This document shows positions 58,084 through 64,000 of a stretch of DNA of 64,000 nucleotides, piece by piece. Both the position numbers and the translations under genes were made by a program. The stretch lies in NCBI RefSeq assembly GCF_900105385.1, contig NZ_LT629772.1, forward strand, positions 372,001 through 436,000. Direction: 5' to 3'. The stretch is from Microlunatus soli. GTDB lineage: Bacteria; Actinomycetota; Actinomycetes; Propionibacteriales; Propionibacteriaceae. Every line of letters begins with the position of its first letter. Position 1 is the stretch's first letter. The notes below the pieces were generated by a model. It made no database searches. It saw only the letters and a program-made list of their open reading frames with translations, and was not told the origin of the DNA.

Positions 58084-58985
58084 CAACGAGGCCGCCCGGT
58101 CCGGTGCGTACCCCGCGGGTTGCGATCGTGACCGGCGCTCTTGCGGTGGCGACGTCATCTGTCTTCATCGACCTGTCCGGAACGAGCCCGGGGACCTCCA
58201 CCTTCTACCGGTGTCTGCTGGCGATCCCGGTCGTCGCGATCTTGGCCGTGCGCGAACGGCGATCGGGTGGGCCGTTGAGTCATCGGGGTGTGGCGATGGC
58301 GCTGCTCGCCGGTGCATTGTTCGCCGGCGACGCGCTGCTGTGGACCGCCGCCATCTACGAACTCGGGGCCGGGCTGTCGACCGTTGTGGTCAACGCGCAG
58401 GTCGTGATACTTCCGTTGCTGGCCTGGATCCTGGATCGCGAGGCCATCGGCAGACGGTACCTCTACGCCCTGCCGCTGATGATCATCGGTATCGCTCTGA
58501 CGGCCGGCGCCATCGGAAGAGCCGGGACCAGCAGCGATCCCGTTCTCGGCACCGCTCACGCGGTTGCTGCGGCCCTGTGCTACTCGGGTTTCCTCTATCT
58601 CTTACGCCGCGGGGGTGCCGGCGGACTCGTCATCCAGCCCTACCTCTGGGTCATCGCTTCCGCCGGGATCGTCGGGCTCCTGCTCGGCGCAGCCTGGCGT
58701 GGTGTCGACCTCACCCCCGGCTGGGAACCGTTCGGGTGGTTGGTGTTGACGGCACTGCTCGGACAGTCCGTCGGGTGGCTGCTGGTCGCGATCGTCTCTC
58801 CCCGACTTCCCAGTACGGTCAGCGCCGCACTTCTGCTGTTCACACCCGTCGGCGCCCTGCTGTTCTCGGCGCTCGTGACCGGGGAGCGGCCCAGTCCGAT
58901 CCAACTCGCCGGAGCCGCGTCGGTCCTTGCCGGCGCCTACGTAGCATCCACTGTCGGCCGGACTGCCGAGGCACAGCAGGACTGA
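58080..58985 (+). CDS. EamA/DMT-superfamily transporter
   Basis: 301 residues from the GTG at 58080, overlapping the ctaD stop by four bases. About ten hydrophobic helices arranged in two EamA repeats, including [56 protein letters not shown] and [18 protein letters not shown] in the first half. DMT proteins export metabolites or drugs; the substrate is unknown. Its overlap with an oxidase subunit gene is unusual and may be chance. Confidence 0.82.
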   Translation: MTTRPPGPVRTPRVAIVTGALAVATSSVFIDLSGTSPGTSTFYRCLLAIPVVAILAVRERRSGGPLSHRGVAMALLAGALFAGDALLWTAAIYELGAGLSTVVVNAQVVILPLLAWILDREAIGRRYLYALPLMIIGIALTAGAIGRAGTSSDPVLGTAHAVAAALCYSGFLYLLRRGGAGGLVIQPYLWVIASAGIVGLLLGAAWRGVDLTPGWEPFGWLVLTALLGQSVGWLLVAIVSPRLPSTVSAALLLFTPVGALLFSALVTGERPSPIQLAGAASVLAGAYVASTVGRTAEAQQD

Positions 58986-59060
58986 GCGGGTGCCGGTCCG
59001 CACCCGACAGACGCCGGGAGACGGTGCCGAACGCTCCTGATCACGCAGCTCTGTCGGCGC

Positions 59061-59404
59061 TCAGCCGCCGCGGACGAGCGGGACGAGGAAGTAGATCTCC
59101 AGCACCTCATAGATGGCCGACCGCGAAGAGAACCAGGGCGGGCGACCGCAGCAGACCGAGCCGTGCCGGCCCGCGGAGATATCCGCGGCGATGGGTCGCG
59201 GCGTTCACGCGCGCAGGGTGGATCCAGGACCGACCGAGGAGATGCGCCCCGAGCATCACCAGGACGGAGCCCTGGAACTCGATGAGCATGGTGAGCGAGT
59301 GCGGGGATCAGGGTCACCGCCGATGCGGTGTTCGCTGGTGCGAGCATGCTGCCCAGCCGGATCGCGTTGAGCGTCAAGATGACGATCCCGGCGAACGGAA
59401 TCAC
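59061..59404 (-). pseudogene. Frameshifted membrane-protein gene
   Basis: On the minus strand three successive frames give pieces of one hydrophobic protein: MIPFAGIVILTLNAIRLGSM and onward to VTLIPA (59404 down), then LTMLIEFQGSVLVMLGAHLL in a second frame, and finally IYEVLEIYFLVPLVRGG with a TGA at 59061. The overlaps between frames at about 59290 and 59110 indicate two small indels. No family can be named. With the TetR remnant beside it, this fills most of the 755-base gap between 58985 and 59740. Confidence 0.5.
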
Positions 59405-59590
59405 CAGCGAGGATCGGTGCCCGCGCGAGATCGGCTGCTGGCCTGCCTCGGCGAAGTGCCGGCGCCCACCGGCGTCGGAGATCAGGCGGAAGTCCTTCCA
59501 GCACTACATCGAAAACGAGTCGACCCCGGTTACTCGCACGACGTACATCGCCATTCAGCGCGGTGCAGCACCGCGTCGAACAATGGCTGA

Positions 59591-59769
59591 CCTGAACGTG
59601 CTGGCCGTGTGCTACCCGCAGACGATCGCGCGACGTGCCGATTCCTGGTGACGGTGATCAACGGGCTGTCGATCGAACGGGCCTACGGTCCCGAATCCGT
59701 GCAGACATCGGAGATCGAGACGCTCATGATGGCTGTCGACTACGTCCTCGCCGAACCATCAGGTGTGAC
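59591..59769 (+). pseudogene. C-terminal remnant of a TetR-family regulator
   Basis: A plus-strand frame, open after a TGA at 59588, ends TCRFLVTVINGLSIERAYGP, then ETLMMAVDYVLAE and a TGA at 59767-59769. The V-x-G-L-S-IERAYGP pattern is characteristic of the ligand-domain end of TetR proteins. The N-terminal DNA-binding half is not found intact upstream. Its end overlaps the convergent DUF2231 gene's 3' end by 30 bases. Confidence 0.4.
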
Positions 59770-60582
59770 GTCGACGTCGTAGCTCACTTCATCACGGGCG
59801 AAACCGTCCGCACCGTGCACGACGACGCGGGACGGACGCGCAGCAGCCGCCTGCTCCCGCGCCGCTGCGATCGCTGCTCGCTGGGTGCTGTGCTCACTGG
59901 AGTCGTGACCGTAGCGCTCCACCTTCCAGATCTCGTTCTCGACAGAGACATGGAACTCGGCGCGCGGCGCCTGGGGCGGCGCAGGATTGCCGCGTCGCTC
60001 CTCAGCATCGAGGCCCCGCGACTCACCGGTATCGAAGGCGGGGTGATAGCTGGCGACCTGACGTACCTCGGTGAGATGTGAGCCGAGGTAGCCGCCCGTG
60101 CCTGCAGCTGCGCCGGCCGCAAGTCCGAGCAGCATCCCGGTCTTGTGTCCGCCGCGGCGTCGGGCCAGCCAGGAAAGGGTGTAGAGACCGAGGGCCGCGC
60201 TGTTGGAGACAGCATGGACGACACCCACCCGCTGGGCCGGACGGTCTGCCGCCGCCCATTCTGCCCAGCCCGTGACGATCGTCGGCGCTGCCATCACGAT
60301 GCCCAGGCCGACGAGCCGCTGAGCCGCAGGCCGTGCGTCACGGCCGCCGACGAGATCAAGCACTCCGGCCGAGGCCCACGCCCCCAGCGGGAGGTCGGTC
60401 AACACGGGGTGCACGGCATGCCCCAACCACCGTCCGCGCAATAGCGCCCTTGCTGTGGCGTTTGTCGTCAACGGCCGCGTCAGCCGGGAGAACCGGTCGA
60501 CAACCGGATCCAGAAGGCGGGCAGATTCCAGCCGCTTCATCCAGCGGACCAGCCGCGGTTCGCGTTGTCGTGCTTCAGGCAT
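59740..60582 (-). CDS. DUF2231 membrane domain fused to DUF2188
   Basis: 280 residues from the ATG at 60582 (MPEARQREPRLVRWMKRLES). Residues ~50-195 form a DUF2231 membrane module: GRWLGHAVHPVLTDLPLGAW, TIVTGWAEWAAADRPAQRVG and GMLLGLAAGAAAGTGGYLG, with the HAVHPVLTDLP histidines. The C-terminal ~70 residues are a DUF2188 domain (EFHVSVENEIWKVERYG, AIAAAREQAAAARPSRVVVH) like that at 39702. The more familiar partner of this membrane domain is a Rieske protein. A SigF/SigB-type promoter candidate lies upstream at 60628-60652. Confidence 0.75.
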   Translation of the reverse strand: MPEARQREPRLVRWMKRLESARLLDPVVDRFSRLTRPLTTNATARALLRGRWLGHAVHPVLTDLPLGAWASAGVLDLVGGRDARPAAQRLVGLGIVMAAPTIVTGWAEWAAADRPAQRVGVVHAVSNSAALGLYTLSWLARRRGGHKTGMLLGLAAGAAAGTGGYLGSHLTEVRQVASYHPAFDTGESRGLDAEERRGNPAPPQAPRAEFHVSVENEIWKVERYGHDSSEHSTQRAAIAAAREQAAAARPSRVVVHGADGFARDEVSYDVDVTPDGSART

Positions 60583-60627
60583 CGTCGTTCCACCTTTCGA
60601 GTCGCCGAACGGCGACCTATCGCCGAT

Positions 60628-60652
60628 GTACCCACATCGGACCGACGCAAGC
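60628..60652 (-). promoter_or_regulatory. SigF/SigB-type promoter candidate for the DUF2231-DUF2188 gene
   Basis: Minus strand: GCTT (60652-60649), 15 bases, GGGTAC (60633-60628), 46 bases before the ATG at 60582. Three of four -35 bases match. The 95-base divergent region also holds GGGTAA at 60663 for the plus-strand small gene, but without a convincing -35. Confidence 0.4.
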
Positions 60653-60677
60653 CCGTGCCGCTGGGTAACGATCAGGT

Positions 60678-60908
60678 ATGGCAACTAACGGCGAATCCGC
60701 AGAACCGCCCGGTGCCGATCAGCCGGACCACGACAAGCCCGATGAGCGAATCACCCAGCGTGCCCAATTGCTGCCAGAGGAACAGGTAGTCGGTAGCGAT
60801 GACGCCGAGGCGCAGGCGGAGGCCGTCTTGGAGGACTCCGACGAACGCATCCGGGACCCACACGGTGCGCGGCGGCGATACGCGCAGACGCCTGACCACC
60901 GCGAGTGA
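60678..60908 (+). CDS. Small acidic conserved protein (76 residues)
   Basis: 76 residues: a polar N-terminus, then QRAQLLPEEQVVGSDDAEAQ and AEAVLEDSDERIRDP. The motif LLPEEQ..GSDD..AQAEA.LEDSDER recurs in small uncharacterised proteins of actinobacteria. The protein is highly charged and probably disordered or helical. It is divergent from the DUF2231-DUF2188 gene. No function is known. Confidence 0.6.
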   Translation: MATNGESAEPPGADQPDHDKPDERITQRAQLLPEEQVVGSDDAEAQAEAVLEDSDERIRDPHGARRRYAQTPDHRE

Positions 60909-61031
60909 GCGGGCTCCGTCGGTGGCTGTCAGTCGCTGGGTTCCAAGCAGCGATGCCGAGATGGTCCTCCGGTTGACGACACTGCCCAAGATCGGCTGCC
61001 GATTGATCCCGCCATGAGTTCGGGATGCCCG

Positions 61032-61709
61032 CTACCTCCGGTCGTCGGCGGAACGGCTACGGCAGCGCAGCACGGCCAGAGCTCCGTTGGCCTCGGCTAT
61101 ACGCCGGCGTGTGACGAGCTCGAGTTGGTCGACATACTCGCCGGCGAGATCGTCGATCTGCGCCTCGGTACCCAGCTGTAACACGACGAATCCGTCCGGC
61201 ATCAGATGACGGGCGATCGTCGTCAGGCAGTGTCGGGCAACGATCAACCCGTCGTCGCCGCCGTCGATGGCCCAGAGCGGATCCTCCGGATAGCGAGACG
61301 TCGCGTTGCGGGGCACCCAGGGAGGGTCGGCCACGATGATCGGAAACGACTCGGATGGCGATAACGCCGACTGCAGCAAGGATCGACGGATCTCGACCGG
61401 TGCCTGTAGATCGGCATGATCGGCGTTCTGCCGGGCGAGCTCGCAGGCATGATCATCGGCGTCAACCATCAGCAGGTCGCGTGGCCTCCCTCGCTCCGCG
61501 CACAGCCGCGCCAGCAGAAGACCGATCTGCCCGACGCCACTGCACAGCTCGAGCAATCGACCCGCAGGCGCCTGATCAGCAAGATCGGCCGCCCACACTG
61601 CCTGAGCCATCGTCCAGGAGCGCGGCTTCAAGACGTACTCATCGAAGCGGATCGTCAAGCCGCCGAAAGTCATGGACTGCACAGACACCTGTGTTGTATA
61701 GCACGCCAC
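61032..61709 (-). CDS. SAM-dependent methyltransferase (MTS/PrmC-like)
   Basis: 225 residues. The SAM site is LLELCSGVGQIGLLLARL with an acidic residue in LMVDADDHACELARQNA. The substrate-amide loop is FPIIVADPPWVP (DPPW in place of the NPPY seen in PrmC). It may methylate an amine or amide on a protein or nucleic acid; I cannot tell which. It is divergent from the iron-oxidase gene at 61791, and its start region overlaps that gene's promoter zone. Confidence 0.8.
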   Translation of the reverse strand: MACYTTQVSVQSMTFGGLTIRFDEYVLKPRSWTMAQAVWAADLADQAPAGRLLELCSGVGQIGLLLARLCAERGRPRDLLMVDADDHACELARQNADHADLQAPVEIRRSLLQSALSPSESFPIIVADPPWVPRNATSRYPEDPLWAIDGGDDGLIVARHCLTTIARHLMPDGFVVLQLGTEAQIDDLAGEYVDQLELVTRRRIAEANGALAVLRCRSRSADDRR

Positions 61710-61725
61710 GCGACTCCGGTTATGA

Positions 61726-61751
61726 CGTTTGTCCGCCGGTGCGACGGGTAC
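61726..61751 (+). promoter_or_regulatory. SigF/SigB-type promoter (best match in window)
   Basis: GTTT at 61726-61729, 16 bases, GGGTAC at 61746-61751. All four -35 bases and the GGGTA core match the consensus, and the spacing is within the accepted 15-17. The ATG of the iron enzyme is 40 bases downstream at 61791. Confidence 0.6.
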
Positions 61752-61790
61752 TCGATGATCGTTCCGTTTGCCGCACGCCGAGGAGTCGCC

Positions 61791-62825
61791 ATGCTGTTAC
61801 CGCGTCCACGAGGCGAGTTGAGCGACCTTGTCGTTTCCGGAATCCGCGATCCGCAGTCGGTCGCCGAATGTGGTGCACTGCCGCTACCCGCCGACGCGTT
61901 GAACGATGTCGATCTTCAGTTGTCGCTGTGGCTGCTCTACGAACTTCACTACCGATCATTCGACGATGCCGATCCCGCTGCCGACTGGTCCCCCGCGCTC
62001 CTGTCGGTGCGACGAGTGCTGGAGGAGGCCTTCAATGACGGAGTGGAAGACGTTTCTGCCAAACACGTCGCACCGCTGATCGATGTCGAGCCGGACGACT
62101 TCCCGGATCGGCTGTTCGAGCTGGTGGAGACCTTCCCCGGCCCGTCGCTGGCCGAATACGTGCAGCGGCGCGCCGACCGTGACCAAGTCCGCGAGATGCT
62201 GTTGCATCGCAGCGTCTACCACCTCAAGGAAGCCGATCCGCACAGCTTCGCCATCCCGCGGCTGACCGGGGCTGCGAAAGCTGGCCTGGTCGAACTGCAG
62301 TACGACGAATACGGCGACGGCGTGGCCGATCGTGTCCACCAGGACCTGTTTGCTCGGGCGTTACGAGCCGCCGGGCTTGATGCCGAATACGGCAGCTATG
62401 CCGACGTCGTCCCTGCCGAAGTCCTGGCGATCAGCAACGTGATGTCGCTGTATGGCCTTCATCGCGCCCGCCGTGCAGCGGCGATGGGCCATCTGGCTGC
62501 ATTCGAAGCCAGCAGTTCGGTTCCGTGTCGTAGATATGCCGCAGGTATCCGCCGGGTTGGCCTTGGCGACGAGGTGGCCCAGTATTTCGACGAACACGTC
62601 GAAGCGGACGCCGTCCACGAGCAGCTCGCGGTCCGCCGGATCTGCGGCGCTCTGATCGCCGAAGACCCCCGGCTGCAACGCGATGTTGCCGTCGGTGCGG
62701 TGGCCTGTCTGGCGCTCGATGCTCGCGCCGCAGCTCCGCTGCTGGAGGCCTGGAAGCATGATCGACACCTGGTCCTCCCTCCCACTGAGACGGCACACCT
62801 GGACCGAGCGGTGCCGGCGTCATGA
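61791..62825 (+). CDS. Iron-containing redox enzyme, heme-oxygenase-like fold (HDO)
   Basis: 344 residues from the ATG at 61791, with AGGAG six bases upstream; the frame extends to 61416 only as the antisense of the methyltransferase. Metal-ligand candidates are LWLLYELHYRSF, SVYHLKEADPHSFAIPRL and LQYDEYGDGVADRVHQDLFA, giving E, H, E, D and H positions of the diiron 'heme-oxygenase-like diiron oxidase' set. The C-terminal portion (GHLAAFEASSSVPCRRYAAG, then QYFDEHVEADAVHEQLAV) repeats the H/E pattern. The reaction is unknown. The overlapping CDSH-type partner may give electrons or iron. Confidence 0.75.
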   Translation: MLLPRPRGELSDLVVSGIRDPQSVAECGALPLPADALNDVDLQLSLWLLYELHYRSFDDADPAADWSPALLSVRRVLEEAFNDGVEDVSAKHVAPLIDVEPDDFPDRLFELVETFPGPSLAEYVQRRADRDQVREMLLHRSVYHLKEADPHSFAIPRLTGAAKAGLVELQYDEYGDGVADRVHQDLFARALRAAGLDAEYGSYADVVPAEVLAISNVMSLYGLHRARRAAAMGHLAAFEASSSVPCRRYAAGIRRVGLGDEVAQYFDEHVEADAVHEQLAVRRICGALIAEDPRLQRDVAVGAVACLALDARAAAPLLEAWKHDRHLVLPPTETAHLDRAVPAS

Positions 62826-63091
62826 CGCAGATCGGTGTCGACGTTGACGGATACAGCGTCCGCTGCATCGGACCGGCAACCATCGAGACGATGCCGACAC
62901 CCGACGGACCGCTGCTGGTCCGTGGGGCTACCCGTGTGGTGGACGACGACGGGGACGATCATCGGGTGCAACGACCGGTCGTCGCAGTGTGCCGCTGCGG
63001 CACCTCGACCCGGCCGCCGTGGTGTGACGGCATGCACAAACTTCTCCAGAACCGAGATCGGCAACGACAGAACGACCGAGCAGACCGCTGA
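62822..63091 (+). CDS. CDGSH iron-sulfur domain protein
   Basis: 89 residues. The signature is complete: C57, C59, C68 and H72 in CRCGTSTRPPWCDGMHK, which binds a [2Fe-2S] cluster through three Cys and one His, as in mitoNEET. An N-terminal beta portion (YSVRCIGPATIETMPTPDGP) precedes it. It overlaps the iron-containing enzyme's stop by four bases, a common actinobacterial pairing, so it probably donates electrons or clusters to that enzyme. Confidence 0.9.
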   Translation: MTQIGVDVDGYSVRCIGPATIETMPTPDGPLLVRGATRVVDDDGDDHRVQRPVVAVCRCGTSTRPPWCDGMHKLLQNRDRQRQNDRADR

Positions 63092-63182
63092 CCGCCAACC
63101 GTCGGATGACCGTCGGATCACAGCTTCTGGGTGCTCGATCGCGCAGATGGTAGGCGATGATCAACCGGGGTACGGCATCGAT

Positions 63183-64000
63183 ATGGACCAGAGCGCAACC
63201 CCGATCCTTGACGCGATAACACGAATCCGGGATGAAGGGATCCAATCCTTCGCGCTACCGGGACACCGGTTCGGACGCGGAGTTGATGACCGGACGGCAG
63301 CCGTGCTCCCGCGCGAGGCGTACGGAGCCGACGTGATGATGGCCAAATCCGCCGTGCCCGATTCCGAGGGTCTGTATGCCGAGGCGCTCGGCGCTCGTGC
63401 TGCCATCTTCTCCACGTGTGGATCGACGACATCGATTCACACCGCCGTGCTGACGCTGATCGGGCCCGGCGACAAGGTCCTCGTCGACCGGAACGTCCAC
63501 AAATCGGTGGTTGCCGGTCTGATCATCGCCGGCGGCGTTCCGGTGTGGTTGGCGCCGTCCTGGGACCACGAGAACCAGATCGCCCACCCGGCGACCCGGG
63601 ACATGGTCGCCGCCGCCTTGGAGCGCGACCCCGATGTTAAGGCGGTGATCATGATCACGCCGACCGAGTACGGGACCGGTGCCGACGTCGCCGGGATAGC
63701 GGAGCTGAGCCATGCGCGCGGCCTTCCACTGCTAGTCGATGAAGCCTGGGGCGGCCACTTCGGATTCCATCCCGACCCGCCGACTGAGGCCATCGCTGCC
63801 GGTGCCGACCTTGCGGTGCAGAGTCTGCACAAGGCCGGCGGAGGCCTGTGCCAGGCATCGGTGATTCTGATCGGTGGTGACCTCATCGATCCGGTCGATG
63901 TCCGGCTCCGGCTCGACCTGATGACGACCACCAGTCCCGCGGCGCTCCTGTTCGGTTCGATCGACGGTTGGCGGCGCCAGTTCGCGCTCGACGGCGAACG
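63183..64000 (+). CDS. Orn/Lys/Arg decarboxylase (fold type I PLP), 5' part
   Basis: Open to the window end. The ATG at 63183 (MDQSATPILDAITRIRDEG) fits the family's usual start; an in-frame ATG at 63147 would add 12 residues. Signatures are FALPGHRFGRG, IFSTCGSTTSIHTAVL, VDRNVHKSVVAGL, TPTEYGTGADV, LPLLVDEAWGGHFGF and the PLP-lysine segment VQSLHKAGGG (K217). It decarboxylates a basic amino acid, or it may be of the SpeA/CAD group; the substrate needs the C-terminal half, which is not in the window. 272 residues are visible. Confidence 0.85.
   Translation, partial: MDQSATPILDAITRIRDEGIQSFALPGHRFGRGVDDRTAAVLPREAYGADVMMAKSAVPDSEGLYAEALGARAAIFSTCGSTTSIHTAVLTLIGPGDKVLVDRNVHKSVVAGLIIAGGVPVWLAPSWDHENQIAHPATRDMVAAALERDPDVKAVIMITPTEYGTGADVAGIAELSHARGLPLLVDEAWGGHFGFHPDPPTEAIAAGADLAVQSLHKAGGGLCQASVILIGGDLIDPVDVRLRLDLMTTTSPAALLFGSIDGWRRQFALDGE

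Noticed and set aside
1-64000. CRISPR array, prophage or integrase island
   Set aside because: No regularly spaced direct repeats, no integrase/transposase, capsid or terminase genes were seen on either strand.

Overview
The window is high-GC, gene-dense DNA from an actinobacterium. Supporting signs are leaderless promoters, GTG starts with 4-bp overlaps, a DUF222/HNH endonuclease, a GAF-ANTAR protein, a SigF/SigB-type sigma factor, an F420-type luciferase-like oxidoreductase, DUF3099 and DUF6328 proteins, and a bacterial Ku. A Propionibacteriaceae (Microlunatus-like) host is my best guess but is inference only. I saw no rRNA, tRNA, CRISPR array or complete insertion sequence.

Layout. 1-4.2 kb: 3' part of a KDPG-type aldolase, a hydratase/FAH-family enzyme, a TetR gene divergent from a VC0807-like membrane gene, a YCII-like protein and a GntR/UTRA regulator. 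4.2-7.4 kb (minus): the usual yraN-yifB-dprA block. 7.6-14.7 kb: acyl-CoA dehydrogenase/oxidase and photolyase (plus), facing a minus operon (FAD monooxygenase, DUF3099, DUF2867-type epimerase) with a divergent MarR gene. Two near-identical CTAGAT-nn-TCTAG boxes sit at the photolyase start and in the MarR/monooxygenase intergenic region. 14.7-22.7 kb: membrane and stress genes, a lipoprotein, two 26-27-residue membrane miniproteins, an aldo-keto reductase and a zinc alcohol dehydrogenase, a FUSC protein, an EEP-family protein, GAF-ANTAR and GAF-only proteins. 22.8-28.2 kb: type III polyketide synthase plus ICMT-like methyltransferase, F420-type oxidoreductase, SDR, Dps, and a SigF/SigB-type sigma gene. 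28.4-30.5 kb: an HNH relic with an internal inversion beside an intact DUF222/HNH gene.

30.7-40.5 kb: alpha/beta hydrolase with an unrecognised 468-residue partner, Ku, then an operon SDR - FAD reductase - phosphoketolase - divergent acetate kinase (a phosphoketolase shunt), DUF2188 and an EndoIII-like protein. 40.7-44 kb: sugar ABC importer (binding protein and two permeases, no ATPase). 44-54 kb: YbdK-like ligase, SDR and GH15 (minus), divergent from a ThDP oxidase/decarboxylase - enolase-superfamily - D-lactate-dehydrogenase-like run (plus). 54-59 kb: membrane protein, sugar porter, a lone cytochrome oxidase subunit I and an EamA transporter. 59-64 kb: decayed genes, a DUF2231-DUF2188 fusion, a small acidic protein, a methyltransferase, a heme-oxygenase-fold iron enzyme with a CDGSH protein, and the 5' part of an Orn/Lys/Arg decarboxylase.

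Two regulatory themes link these genes. One is the possible MarR/CTAG-box photo-response group. The other is a set of GTTT-like/N15-16/GGGTA promoters in front of six stress or metabolism genes, which fits recognition by the SigF/SigB-type factor encoded at 27.2 kb.
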